From Lepus europaeus (taxonomy: Eukaryota > Chordata > Mammalia > Lagomorpha > Leporidae), in contig NC_084832.1 of NCBI RefSeq assembly GCF_033115175.1, positions 12,761,342-12,825,341 on the forward strand: 64,000 bases of DNA, written 5' to 3'. Under the pieces are notes generated by a model that saw only the letters and a program-made list of their open reading frames with translations, ran no database searches and had not been told where the DNA came from. Every line of letters starts with the position of its first letter. The first letter of the stretch is position 1. A program made the position numbers and the translations under genes. Shown here one piece after another: positions 10,766 to 23,960 of this stretch.

Positions 10766-11108
10766 GGGTCAGCACTGTGGCTCACTTGGCTAATCCTCTG
10801 CCTGCAGCACCAGCATCCCATATGGGCACCGGGTTCTAGTCCCGGTTGCTCCTCTTCCAGTCCAGCTCTCTGCTGGTTCCCTTCCCAAATACTTGTAAAA
10901 TGTCAGGGAGGGGCTAAGCTGAAGCAAGGATCCCAGAGTTCTTTCCTGGTCTCCCACACAGGTGGCAGTGGCCCAGCTATCTGAGCAATCAGATGATGTC
11001 TTCCGGGTGCACATTAGTAGTATGCTGGAATCAGGAACGCTGGAGCCCAGGCACTCTGCTATGGAACATAAGCATTTTAACTGGCATCGTAGTCACCAGG
11101 CCACGTGC
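10766..11108. mobile_element. Two opposed C-repeat SINE halves joined
   Basis: 10766-10877 is the head half in plus orientation (GGGGTCAGCACTGTGGCTCA). 10878-11108 is minus-orientation body and head. They probably arose by deletion between inverted copies. Confidence 0.6.
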
Positions 11109-11659
11109 TCACCATTCATGTTTCTTTTCTATATCATCTCCTCTCAGTTTTGGTAAGCTCAATTCCCATCAGCTTTTAAATATTTTAAATATTAAAATAT
11201 TTTGTGTAGCCCTCATTTTTTTAATAATAGTGTAGCTTGGCACGCAATTAATTTTCTTTCAGCCCTTCTTCTTCATGCTCCTAGCCTAAATGTCGTTTCT
11301 TTGATTAGAAGCTTTTCATAATTCCTGATATCATCTTGTTCATCTATGAACACCCTATAATAATTTGTTGACACTTCTAATAAGGCACTTACTATACTTT
11401 GCAATACTTAGCCACTATTCATACTTTAGGATTACTTACCTTGTATGGTTTAGTCATTTACTATACCTATTTACTATACGCCAGCATTAGAGAATTAAGC
11501 TACCTGAAACTCTACCACGTGCCACATATAAAGAGGTATAATGTTCTTTCATGGAATTGGGAATAGTACATTAATAAAAATATCAGTATGTCCTATCTGA
11601 GTTCAGCAACAAAGGCTTATCTCAGAGAGTACCTAGATATGTCAGCTTAATATCTATTG
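11109..11659. other. Unique AT-rich sequence, nothing recognised
   Basis: No repeat landmark or coding potential was seen. Confidence 0.35.
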
Positions 11660-11979
11660 GCTGGGGCCGGCGCTGTGGCATAGAGGGTAAAGCCCTCCCA
11701 TATGGGCGCCAGTTGGAGTCCTGGTTGCTCTTCTTCTAATCTAGCTCTCTGCTGTGGCCTGGGAAAGCAGCAGAAGATGGCCCAAGTCTTTGGGCCCCTG
11801 CACCCTCATGGGAGACCTGGAAGAAGCTCCTGGATCCTGGCTTCGGATCAGTCCAGCTCCGGCCGTTGCAGCCAATTGGGAAGTGAATCATCAGGTGGAA
11901 GACCTCGTTCTCTCTCTGCCTCTCCTTTCTCTGTGTAACTCTGACTTTCAAATAAATAAATAAATCTTTTAAAAAATAC
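11660..11979 (+). mobile_element. C-repeat SINE, last before the repeat-free core
   Basis: GGGGCCGGCGCTGTGGC through to an AAATAAATAAATAAATC tail, shortened near the head. ATCTATTG at 11652-11659 and 11980-11987 is a likely duplication. Confidence 0.9.
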
Positions 11980-14049
11980 ATCTATTGTCTAACATAAGAA
12001 CAAATAACAAATTAGTTATGTATACCTAACTAGTTTGGTCAGAATTTATTGTTTGGCTTTCAAAACATGATGGTATTCCTTATTAGGAACTGTTTACACA
12101 GGAAAAAGGTATTTGTTAAGCTCAGCAAAGTTCTTATCTGCCAAGCTGGGAGTTCACCAGTATGTGAACAGATTTGTGTCTGAGTGAGCATATGGGGAAG
12201 GTAAGTCCTAACTAGTCACCAACTCTATAGTCTAAACCGTTTCCATCCCTGTGGTTCACATACATAGGAGCAAACAGGAAAGCACAGGAAAGACAACCAC
12301 CTGAAATGACATGACAGAAAGAGAAACCTTCCAGGAGTAAACTTATTCTCCGAAGCAAAGAAAAGATCAGGTAGCCTGATCTACAAACAAGGTCTCAGTG
12401 CGTAGGAGAAGGAATTGTGATTGTGCCTTAGCTCCTGATACTACGATTCTTCTCTACCTCAGACCACATTCGATTTAAATCTGGGTTCTAAGAGAGAGAA
12501 GCCTATAAATAAAAATGAAAACACCAGTTTACATTAGAAGCCCTGACAAGGTATCCTGCAGACTATTTCTGAACCCTCTGACAGTACATTACAATACACA
12601 CTGCAAATATTTGGCATCCCCACATGAACTGGGTAGTCATCATTGCTACCTACAGAAGCAGCAGCAACAATGCACACAGAAGGGATGCCTGACAGGAGAC
12701 ACCCAGCACAACGACCCACAGTGCATCTAAGGCATAGAGCATGGCAAAACCTACAGAAAGATCAGAGTTAGAGAAGAGATGAAAAATATAATGCGCTATG
12801 TCTGGTAGTTTATAGGAGTTGTTATTGAAAACACCCAGAACATCTCTTGAGCACCCTAGAGATATCTGGAAGGAGTTCCGCTGGAAGTTGTGGCATGATT
12901 TTAAGAAATGGGGCAAGAACACAGGCGATAGCACATGTTGCAAGGATCAGGGCTAATTTAACAATATGGTGGAGGTATGAAGGAGGAGCATCAAAGCCTT
13001 ACAATAAGGATGTTGCAGGAATACCAGTCAGGAAGGTGAATTTGTAACCTATCCCTCAAACTAACAATGTGGTCAATTTTTGTTTATCTACTATGTTGAA
13101 GATAATTATACTCACGAGTCTGAGGTTTTAAAATTGCTGTTTCTAACTTTATGAAAACATTTTATTATTTTAGTAACTGAAAATTCTGACATTTCCCTTC
13201 AGTTTAGACATTTTAAAACAGCTACAAATAGCATACGCACAGAAATCATTCTGAGAATGACAACCAACACAAAAATGTCACCTAAAGAACTAAAGTATGG
13301 GGGTAGCACTCAAGTTTAATTTGCACATAATATGTCATTTAACTGTAAAATAATAGTTTGTCCTTACCTTCCTCAGAAGTTCTCAAAATATGCTAGGAAC
13401 ACATCTTGTGTTAAAAAGCTCCCCTGGGTAAGAGAATGAATACGGTCAAATGCTGTGGTACACCACAAGCCTAAACCCAAATCTGTTCTCTCCTACTGTC
13501 TTGTCTTTCCCCATAGAGGAAGGGAGAAATGTCATAGCATTGTCACAGCAGCAGGTACTTGAAAACAGGGAGAGGACCCGAGGGTCCCGGATGCGGATGC
13601 TCAGTGTTAACCCTGTATCACACAGATTTCCCTTGAACTTCTTTCACGGACTGGACAAAGGCTCCTCGGGGGGCATTTCCAGACAGGGTCGCCTACTCCC
13701 TGACCGGAAGTGCGTGAGCCAAGGAGAGGAAGGCGCTCCACGCGGGTACGCCATCTCAGGGCGGCTTCCCAGCTACAAGCCCACGGCCAAAAATAACCTA
13801 CCAGTGAGGTGTAGCGATGCCAAGTGCTTCAGGTATCAGTTAAATTTCCCTCTCTTCTTTATGAATTTGTATTATTTATAAGACACTTGACACATGTTTA
13901 AACACTTACATAGCTCCTTGGTCTCCGGAAACAGGGCTTGTACAGCAGACGGGGGGAGAAGCGTGTAATGAGGGAGTTAACAAGGGCCGATATTTTTTTA
14001 CAACATTCTTTAAAAACTGAAAAACCTCTTTAAACACCAGGAACAGCTT
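11978..14049. other. Unique sequence, nothing recognised
   Basis: About 2 kb with ordinary composition. Short ORFs occur near 12515-13047 and 13450-13881 but match no family I know. There is no SINE, LINE or LTR here. Confidence 0.35.
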
Positions 14050-14760
14050 AAATAATTCACTCTGCGCCTGCAGGGCCCATGTGGACTTTCCCCTTCTCGG
14101 TCGCTTCTCTGGAAGCCATCTCTCTGGGTCTCACCGGCGACACTGGGCCTGGCGGGCGACGCGGGCTCCAGCGAGGCCTCGGCCCCACAGGTCCCGGGCC
14201 GTCTGGGCCCACGCCGGCCTGACTCCGGGAAGCGCCCAGACGGGGCACACGGAGCCCAAACCCGGAAGCCGGCGAAGGCTGGCGGCGCCCTTTGACCCCC
14301 TGGGCGCGCGGGACTTCGGGAGCCGGCGGAAGTGCGGCCCTCGAGGCCTGGAGGGGACGTCCTGGGGCCGCTGGCCCGAGTCTGGGCCGAGGCCACGGCG
14401 CTGCGCCCTCCGCCCTTTCCCCCAAGGACGCCCCGCGGGGAAGGGGGCCCGTGCCCAGGGCAGCATGCAGGCCGGGCTCGCCGCGCGCTTGGGCTCTCCC
14501 GGCAGTGCCTTTGCGGGCGCCGGCTGCGGTCTCTCCAGGCCCTCACATTTTCTGGGGCCCGGGAGTGGTGCAGGCCGCCCTGCGCGCGGCGACGGCGGCG
14601 GGAGAAAGGTGCGAAACGCGCGGCCGCCGGGCTCCGCCGCCTCCTCCGCGGCGCCCGAGGCGAGCACCTGTCCCCGCCCGCCTGGACGCCTCGCTGCCCG
14701 GCGCCCCTCCTGGGCCGCGCGTGCCGGGGGTCCCCGGAGGGCGTAGCCCTCGAGTGCTCT
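14050..14760. other. Isolated CpG island about 11 kb downstream of ZIC2
   Basis: An abrupt switch from AT-rich to CpG-dense sequence that ends sharply near 14760. Reading frames are open on both strands, as expected from stop-poor GC-rich DNA, and none shows a domain. It is a plausible promoter of an unannotated, possibly non-coding, transcript. Confidence 0.55.
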
Positions 14761-14996
14761 CCCGCCAGGAGGCCACTTGGGCACCCTCGATGGAGCGCCT
14801 GCTCGCTGCGGCAGACACTGTTAGACGCTCCCAAAGAGAACGCCTCCATGGAGGAATCCGTCCTGCTTCGCTTCCAGAGTTGAAAGCCCGAAGGCCATCG
14901 GTTCTGCAAAGAGGAGCAGTCGGGCTCGGGCTAGCGAGCAGCTGAAGAAAATAATTGTCCTCGCGCACACAGCCCTGCGCCCAGGGGCGCGTGCGA

Positions 14997-15019
14997 CACA
15001 CACACACACACACACACAA
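14997..15019 (+). repeat. (CA)n microsatellite
   Basis: About eleven ACA dinucleotide units just after the CpG island. Confidence 0.85.
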
Positions 15020-18000
15020 CTTGCCGCCTCGAGCAGCCCAACCTTAGTATTCCAGGCATGCAGTTTTCAACAACTTGCTTGACATAATAACAAAGACATT
15101 TAAATGCCAGGACGCAGACTTCACTTTTTAACCTGCTGTGAGGAGCTACTTTCAAAGCTTCCCCGCCGCGAATAAACTGACAAAAAATATGGGGTGCACT
15201 TATAAATTAAACACCTTACCCTCAAAGCATCGTGCGTTAATCAGGTTTCTAAGGCAATAGCCATCTCTGTCTTTTTCTATTCACCCAAATAATGACCCAA
15301 GAAGGAACCCCTTCACACAAGAAGAGAGCTAGGGGGAAAAATGAATTATACCCATTGCTAGTAAAAATCATCTTAAATCAATAGAGCACCACTTGAACTT
15401 GAGTTTCCATTGTTTCACTGAATCATCAATGTTTTTAATTAAACAGAGCTACCCTTTCTGTTAAAACATTACATAAAAGGGTTAGGTTTCTACTTTTGTT
15501 GAGGCAGCTGGCGTTTGTTGGCTGTTGTGTTTGAGCAACAGACTGTTCAATGGGAGCGAGAAATAGCTCAACGCGCCCTTAATAGACCTGTTTCAACAAT
15601 GTACCTTGAAAAGGAATACATTGTGTTATTGTGTTAGTTTGCTACAAACCTATTAAAAGAAAAATAGCATCCATCAGGTCTAACAAAACGCATTTGTATT
15701 ATATGTACTTATCTGCCTCAAATACACTTCTTGGCACAATGTCTAGAATTCAACTAGATCGTCAAGAGCTGGAGAGAAGAGCACATACCAGTTTAGGTAA
15801 TGATACACGGGCTTAAAACAATAATAAAGGAAGCTCTAAGTAGCGGCAATCGCTACTTTTTATCTTGAGAAATACAGGCAACCTTGCTTCAATTGAAACT
15901 ACATTACCAAAATGTAGATTCCTGCTACAAAAACAATTTTTAAAATATTCCTTGCATGGGAATATTGATCCAAACCCCATATTTGGAACGAATCTGTTAC
16001 ACTTTCGATGGCAATTTGTTTCAGAGAAGGGTTCAGGGCAGAAACGATGCATTTTTAAAGCAGAATTAAGCAGCGCAAACAGCCGGGTTCTTTAGGGAAA
16101 TGCCTGAAACAAACAAATCGAAAGCAAGGGTTCCAGCCAAGAGGTCCGGGAGCAGCGGCTGTCTGGCAGTAGGAAAGGAAGTGCTTCTTGAAAATGCTCT
16201 CTTACAAATGAGTTTAAAACATATTTTATGATACCTTAAGCATGAAGTGAAACTTGAAGCAAAGAAATAGGTGCATGCCCACTATCGCTTAAAACGTACG
16301 GTCTTTTGCTAGGAGGGCTGCCACTTGGACCACAAACCTTAGGAGGAAAAAAAAGAGAGGCAAATGATGAGGCTAATTTAGCTCTGAGCTCTGCTCTGCA
16401 GAAAAGACACTCAAAGTGGCATCTGTCTCAGGGAGACATCTTTTGATGCTAAACAAGGAACTCACAACCTGAGTACCTAACATTCAAGTGCAAGAATGTT
16501 GGGGCACAAGAGAACAGATTGTCTACAAGTGTACTCAACTGTATTAAAAAAAAAAAAAGATTGTTTACGTAAGTTATGATACTATCCTATGTGAGATATC
16601 TATGTAAATAAATACATGAAGCAATGTTTTGGGTAAAAATTGGCAATCATTTGTTACATTTCTGAATTGCTAAATTCTCACATGAAGATTTAGAAAAATG
16701 TCACCTTCAAACTTTAGATGGTAATTTTGCTATATTATAGAATAACCAGGTTAGAGGCGTTTGAAGTCAGATGGCAGACAGGACTGCTAGCTTCAGTTAA
16801 AACATTCTCTTCTCAAGGAGGGTGTGTGTGTGTGTGTTTGTGTGTGTACTGAAAGGTAGATGGGATGTGTCTGATTGATAGTTTTTACTGATATCTCTGC
16901 TCTAGACCAAAACCTATTTTTAAAATTGATTCATTCGGATTTTTTAAATGGACATGAAATCATAGACCCGAAATTGCATTCCATAAAATTAAGTTCTCAG
17001 GGTTTTTTTTTTTTTTTTTTTTTTTTTTTAGGTTTGATGTAAGGATTGACATTTTCAAGGTGAGAGTTTTTGATATGTCTGGTAATTGATGAAATATGAG
17101 AGGAAGTTTGCAATAAATTGGTGTGGCCATGTTATGAAATGTGGTTAACTGAGGCTTTACTAAAAGTCTTTCATTTCCATTTAAAAATTTTACAAATGTT
17201 TATGTGTGTGAAGTTAAGCTATGTAGGGGGAAATATCCAATGCATTTTAATTAGAAGAGATTGTTCAAACAAACAAAGAATCACCAAAGAGATCATTTGG
17301 CAACCCAGCAAAAGATGAAACATATTATAGATAAAGACTGTAATTTGATTCTTTGTTTTGTTCTTCATTTTGAAAATCCTTGATTCTCCACTCTTGCAAA
17401 GAATTTTAGTGGTGTATGAGGGCTAAATATTTTTTATTTATTACTCTAAAGTCAAAACAAAAAAGTTCAGAGATTATTACTACAATTTGTCTTCCCTTAA
17501 AGAATAGCTTACATACACAATGTCTCCATCTGCCCCAAAATTTTTCCTAGAAAGAGACTTCTGATCTCATTGGTTAATGCTAACACCATTTAACCAGTTG
17601 AGTCATAAAAATTCTTTGCTGCCGTTGATCCTAAGCAACATCAACTTTGAAAGATTTTGTGGAGTCCATTTTCAAAGCACCAAGCCTCTTGGTCTGCCTT
17701 AGGTAGGTAAATGAGTGTCCTTTCAGATTTCCTTAGCTCAGAAGTATGAGAAGCAGGAGATGTTAATATTTTTTGAAACATTTCAGCCACGCACTATTAT
17801 TTCAGTGCAGTTCCCTGGTGTTGTGTCTGAAAAACGGGTGGCCGAGCCCACTGCCCACAACGCAGACATTCAGCCGGACCCACCCCTGGGCACAGTCGGC
17901 AGAGGGAAAAGATTCAGCTTCCAAACTTGATTAAAAACAGCCCCACAGTTTCTGCCCCATTAAAGAACTGTGTAGCTGGAGGAGCTGAGAAAACTGCCTC

Positions 18001-19990
18001 CAGGAGGAGGTAGCTGAGGTCTACGGATCTTTCACTCCGGAGCAGAGAAACTGGAAAAAGCAACCCGAGAGCGAGTGGGCTGCAGGACGGCAGCTTGCCC
18101 GCCACTTTGCGGGATTGAGGTGCTTGAGAAAGAGGGATTCTACCTTGACATTTTTTCACCTTAGTTTGAAGGGCAAAAAGAAACATGCACACGCCAAAGG
18201 CTTGCAGAGATGCTGGGGAATTCTTGTTTCTGAGTTACTGAGAGACCTTTTGTTTTCTATTTGGCAAATACTTCAAAATGCCCTTAAAGTTACATTCTGG
18301 GAGATGTAATTAAAAGAGAAAGACTAAGATGGAAAAACGCACTGGGAATAAAGAATGTGTAGGATGATGAATAAAGTAGATGCTTGTCAGCATCTACTTA
18401 ATGATATGGTGTTGTTGTTTTTTGTCTTGTGATGTTTTTATGGTTTAAAAAAAAAAAAAACTATAGGCATCCAAACAGGAATCCAAATATGAAGAGAAGT
18501 GGGAGGTTTTCTGGTGTGTTTCAATAATAAAATCTGTGTCTGCATGTGCTTATGTGTTCTCCTGCAATTCAATTTTTTTTAATTCCAGAAAGTGGTGCAA
18601 TTTGTTACTTTTTTGTGGGCACAGGAGGAGGAAAATATGATACATTTGGGGATTTTTCAGTAGAACTGTGTTTAGTTTTAATTTTCCTGTATTTTAAAAT
18701 AAACACTTTGACCAAAGCATGTTTGATCTTTGCAAGAAGGAAGTATACATTGTGAAGGAATGTGCAGCGGTTGGGTATGAAAATGGGGTTGTGACTCACA
18801 GCTGCAGGCAGAAAAAAAGGCGTCGTGGTGTCAGCCAGAGGTGTTCAGTCTAATAATTCAAGCTGTAAACTGTATCCCCTAAAATTACCTACATAATAAA
18901 TCATTGTGTGAAGAAAAAAAAGTTTGGACTGAAAAGTGTAAGTGAAACAGAATCTTCGGGAGGCTTCGATGCTGGGACCTATTGGCAATGATGTGAAATA
19001 TGGGCTGATTTTGTTCAAAACTTTAAGGATCAGAATAATACTGGAAACTATTTTAGCACAGCTGATTTTTTTTTTTTTTCTGGCTTGGATTTCAGTACAT
19101 TTCTACATACTCTGTCACCAGAAAGGGCTTGCATATTCTCTCTGTCTCCCCCACCCCCACCCCCGCCGCCCCTTGGATCAAGCAGCCAAAAGTGCTTTAT
19201 GGGATTTTCAGTCGATTTATATGATTTCAAGGGGGGAAAAAAGCCTAATTCAAAAAGGCTTTATTTTAAGGAAAATTGTAAGTTATGAAATGCATATCAA
19301 GGATGGAGGCAGAAATCTTTCTGCAAATTCCCTTAGGTTCCTGTCTCGTATTTCAATGGGACTTATTTAAGTATCAAAGAAAACACTGCATTTAAGTGAA
19401 CTTGGTGGATTAGCTTGCCTAAAAATTCACTGCTAGGTTGAAACACTTAAGACACTGCGGTTGGGAGAGCCGGTGCCAATTCCTGGAGACCTGAAGGAAG
19501 CGCACCGTCTGGGGATAAAATGCACCCCTTTGGCGTAGCAAGGAGTCCCGAACCGGAAGAAAAGATGCGGTTGTCAAGAGGAAGTGTAAAGGCCAAGGAC
19601 ACACCAAGTCTTTGAAACAATAAGGGTGAGGAAGTCAAGAAGCAGACTCACCAAAGCCACATTGAAACAATTTATTTTATAGGATCCCCTACATTTCCAG
19701 AATTAGTGAGCAGAGGCACGCTGGGAGCACAGGCTGTGGGCTCCTGCGCTCCCACCAGCACGGCCCCGGGGAGACAGTCGAGGGGACACGGGGCTCTTTC
19801 TGCGGGACCTTTCGCGTGCAGTGGAGATAATGGACAAAACGGAGCGGGAGAAGGAGGCTGTCTCCAGCCAAGTTTGCGATAAAGATTAGCTGGAAAAAAA
19901 GGAAGTCCACAGCAACGGAAACCCCTGCCCTGGCTCATTAGTATTCATGACCTAATGTCCAGCTTTTCTGTTTATCTTTCTCCCAGGATC
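15020..19990. other. Unique AT-rich non-coding sequence
   Basis: Almost 5 kb has no recognised gene or transposon. It includes poly-A or poly-T runs near 16546-16560, 17003-17030 and 18448-18460, a (GT)n near 16822-16850 and a C-rich run near 19146-19172. The block at 15380-15660 is listed separately. Confidence 0.45.
15380..15660. promoter_or_regulatory. Candidate conserved enhancer
   Basis: Unique sequence with TTAATTAA (15435-15442) and Sox-like AACAAT (15595-15600), next to a CpG island. Function is inferred. Confidence 0.3.
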
Positions 19991-20560
19991 AATATCCGAG
20001 CAGCGTGGGCCTTGGAGGAGCCCGAGTCGGGCCCTGCGTGCGCCTGACCTTCCGCGCCCTCGCTCCGGCTCAGAGTACCCGCAGAACCCGCGGCCGCCGC
20101 CGCGCCGCGCTCATTAAATCCACCGCTCCCGGGCGGGCGGTGTAGGGCGGGCGCACCGGCCAGGGAGGTGGCGGGTGTGGGCAGCGGGCACGCAGGCCCT
20201 GCCGACTCCGAAGAGTCTGGGGAAACCACACTCGGCCGCACTGACCGCTGGGGGCCCAATGGGCCAAGAGACGGGGAAGGAAAAGAACCAGCCCTTGTGT
20301 GCAGCCAAGAGGCTCGCGCGCAGCTCCCGGCCGCCAGGCCCGAGGCTTTGGTTTTTGTGCGGGGGCCGGCTTGAGAGTCCCCGACCCCAGAAAACGAACC
20401 CCACGTCCAGTCCATCTCCGGTTCTGCCGACTCGGGTTCGGAGCTGCGGCTCGGGCGCGGGCCTGCACCACGGCGATTGCCTCTGCCGCGCCCCGCACCA
20501 TTCGGGTTTCCCCCGCACCGTAGGAGCAGCGCCGCGCTCGGTTCCTAGCCCGAGGACCAC
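19991..20560. other. CpG island about 5.4 kb downstream of ZIC2
   Basis: CpG-dense sequence between about 20000 and 20560, followed by a G17-type run near 20597-20614. No coding domain was recognised. Confidence 0.45.
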
Positions 20561-21000
20561 AGGCTTAGCTCTTGGGACAACGAAAACTTAGTTCTTGGGG
20601 GGGGGGGGGGGGGCTCAGCAAAGGAGGAGGTGGAGGCATGGGCCGCGGGTGTTTGAGAGGTGGGGCCTTGCAGGGGGTGAGGGGGAGATGGTGCAAGGAC
20701 TGGCACCGCAACCCGCAACCAGCGGGCCCAGCACTGACACCGGAGTGGGCCTGGTGGACCCCAATTGCAGATAGCGCCCCCCTCTCAATCCGGTCCCACG
20801 CTGACAGCTCGAGGTGCGGGTTGTGCGGAGTCCACAGTGCGGGCAGGCCTGGCCACTTCGAACGCTAGGAAGAGGTGGGGCAGGGCACTTGTGCAGAGGG
20901 CAGAGGGCAGTGCCACCCAGCTCCAGCTCACAGCCTCAGGCCTTCCCACCCACCCCCACCACCCTCGCAGAGCCTCAGAAAGGGAGAGTGGGAGCCCGTG

Positions 21001-21290
21001 TGTGCTGGGACGTGGAGCGTGTGTGTGACTGTGGGTGTGACTGTGGGTGACCCTGACTGTGGGCAACTGTGTAAACATGTGTGGTTGTGGGTGACTGTAT
21101 ATGACGATGTATGATTATGTGGGTGACTGTATGTGACCGTGTGACTGTGTGGGCACTATGTGTGTGAGTCTGGGGGGGTGACCGTGTAACTGTGGCTGTC
21201 AGGACAGGGTGTAACTGTGTGTGTGGCTGTGTTGATGAAGGTGTGGCTGTGTGTGAGGCTGTAGTAATTGTGTGAGAGACGTTGTATGAT
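21001..21290 (+). repeat. Imperfect TG-rich minisatellite
   Basis: Repeated, diverged units of the form TGTGACTGTGGG, GTGTGACTG and TGACTGTATG run for about 290 bp. Confidence 0.7.
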
Positions 21291-22299
21291 TGTGGGTGCC
21301 AGCAAAGGGGCGCCCCCAGTCCCTGCCTGGCTGCCTGGCGCCCCCTCCTCCCAAAGCAGGTGCCAGGTTTCACCTCTTCAGGACTTCATGGGCTCCTGGA
21401 TCAAGAGGGAGACGTGGGAGGGCCGAGTGGAGATCCCAGCACCAAGAGTTCCCGGAGGGGCCCAGTAGGGGCGGGGCAGCTCAGGGGCGGGGCGAGGCCC
21501 GGAAACTCCGTCCCTAGTCTGCCCGAAGCCTTGACCGTGACCTCGGTCGCTCGCTTGGACTGCCCTGGTCTTGGTTTTCAGAAGTGTCTAATACCAGGTT
21601 CAAACAGCCACAAATGACTCTGTCACTCCCAGATGCCCAGCAGGACCGACCATCCGATCCAGTCTGGAAGGATCTCCATAGATCCCTAAGATAAAAACCC
21701 AACAACCCTCGCTCGAGGAGGGGAGGGGCGGGCGACATCTCCGCGGGCCGGTTCCGGGGTGACCGGTAAAAATAGAAACCCTCCCTCGTGGTCTGCTGGG
21801 GTGGCAGTGGGCTACAGAGCCCGGGTTTCTGTGGAACCAAAGCATTGTCAGAGTAGACTCCAGAGTCCCACAAGTATTCCTTGCACCCCTACTTTGGGTC
21901 CCCAGGGTGGGGGGCACCCGCACCCACAGGGTCCACTACGTCTTGTCGGGGCCTCCGTTGGAGGCCTTTGCTTCTCAGCCCAGGGACCACCCCTCGAAGG
22001 CGCCCAGTGTTAGCCAGCCAGGCGGAGACTGCGGGTAGCTGGAGGGCACCTGGGGTCGGGGTTCCCTGCGTGTCTTCCATGCAGCCGCTGAGCTCACCGG
22101 CGGGCTTCGGGGACACGGCCTCGGCCGGGAGACCCAAGCTTCGGCCAACTTGGGGTGCGGGAGAGCGATCCAGTGTCCAGGGAAAACCGAGCCTCCTGCC
22201 CAGGCAGTGATGTGCCCTTGTTCTCAGGGCTTTCTACGGAAAATAAAACCACTCGAGACTGAAAAATCTGCCTGGAACAGAGACAAAGGGGCGAGGGGG

Positions 22300-23960
22300 T
22301 GTGGCGCAGGCAGGCAGAGGAGTGAGGGGACCGGCGTGTGCGGGGCCTCAGACGCTGTCCCCTCTCCCGCGTCCCGGCGGCGCTCGGCCTGGCAGCCCCA
22401 CACCCGTTGCCCACGGCCGGAGAGGAAGCGCCGCGGCCTTTGCTCCGGCAGTGACCTCCTCCCCGCCCGGGGACTTGGGGGGGACATCAGTGCCCCAGGA
22501 GGAGCTGACACCGATGCCAGGGATCACTGTGGTCATTAATAATGCAGCGAGGATCACGATAATTAATAATAATAATGATGGGCCTCCCGAGGGGGCTCCA
22601 GCTGCCTCCGGACAGAGCTACTGGCGCTCGAGGGGAGGTCCTGGGGGCAGCCGGCGCGAAGCGCGGAGGGAGCGAGCCCGGGCGCGCCGGAGTTCAAGTT
22701 GACGGCGGCGGCCACCGGCGTCCGGCCGCCCTGCGGGCCCTGAGGGAGTGAGGGCGGCCTTCAGCCGTGTGGCTCCGGAGTCGTGGCAAGGGCAGGATAG
22801 AGGTCAGGCCCCAGTAGGCCCGGAGGCGAGGTGGGGGAGGGAGGACCCCCTGCGCCCCCGGCCGGCCCCTGCCCAGGCGCCTGTGGGCCGCGAGCTCGCG
22901 CGCGCGTCCTCAGCTCTGACATCTTTGATCCTCCTCAGGCGCTCGTGCCAGCTCCGGGTCCCCCATCCAGTCCGTGGGGCCGGAAGGGCCGAGGAGAAAG
23001 GGGGAGCCCGGGCTGCCTCGTGCCGGCGACGATGCCGCGGGAAGCCAGGGCCCGGGAGCGCGGAGCCATTTTGCGGGAAAGCTGCTGGCTCCCGCTGCAC
23101 ACATCGCGGGATGGACGGGGAGACCCCTCCGGCCGCGATCCTCCCCCGGGACTTAGGGGGCCTCTGGCACCCCTGCGACTTTGGAAAGCCACGGACTGCT
23201 TGGTGCTGTGAGCCAGGCCTCGGCTCCTTCCTGTTTCCCGTCCCCCTCCCCAGGAAAAGAAGCCCCCCCAACCCCCGGCCTTGAGGGGGTGCCACCCCGC
23301 CCCCATTCCAGCTTTCTCCTCAAAACCAACAGCCTCCCCCAAAACGAGAAAGTTAAACACATTTGGAACAGACAACTTCATTTTTACTCAAGTTATAATA
23401 TTTAATCTGACTCCCTCTCAACCCCCCCCAACGGGGGTGGGGGAGCTTTGGAGGACCCGCAATGATTTCCCTCACAGCTTATAATGCGCTCAGGGAACCC
23501 TCCCAAGGATCAGTAACATATGCCAATTATTTTAATAATTTTGTTTAATATTATTAGGGGTTATAAATTTGATTTTAATAGGGGGCTGATGGCTTCGGGA
23601 GCTGGCGCTGGGGCCGCCGAGGAGCGCGAGCCTGGCGCCCGGCCCCCTGTGAGTCACACGCGCCACCCACGCCGGGCTGGAGGCCGACTTCCCGGGCCAG
23701 CGAACAGGTAGCAGTCGCCCGGCCTGGCCTCCGGCCGGCGGCTACAAAACCCCTCCGGACTAGGCGCGCCCCTAGGGCCCGGGCCGCCTCACCCCCGTGG
23801 CGCAGCGGAGGGCCGCCAGGGAAAGGCGCGAGGAGCAACGGCCACCGACCCAGACGCGCGCGTTCTGGGGCTCCGCGCAGAGCGCAGGGGCACACCCACG
23901 GGGGCGTCGCAGCCGCCCTCCACCCCCGCCCCGAGGCCTTTCAGCGCTGGGGCTGGGCGG
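22300..23960. other. CpG islands about 2-3.6 kb downstream of ZIC2
   Basis: CpG-dense stretches at about 22300-23200 and 23570-23960 surround the AT-rich block at 23330-23600. ORFs here overlap on both strands and have no recognised domain. Confidence 0.45.
23330..23600. promoter_or_regulatory. Candidate conserved enhancer
   Basis: An AT-rich island between CpG islands, with a near-palindromic AATTATTTTAATAATT at 23525-23540 plus TTTAATATTATTAGGGG. Homeodomain-type sites are dense. Function is inferred. Confidence 0.35.

Noticed and set aside
10962-11235. Short ORFs near 11 kb as a gene
   Set aside because: They lie in or beside SINE halves and have no domain.
12515-13047. Possible pseudogene or mitochondrial insertion
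   Set aside because: Compared by eye with mitochondrial and common retrogene sequences; nothing matched, and frames are short.
14010-14945. Overlapping ORFs of up to 299 codons on both strands
   Set aside because: GC-rich island with open frames in both directions; no recognisable protein.
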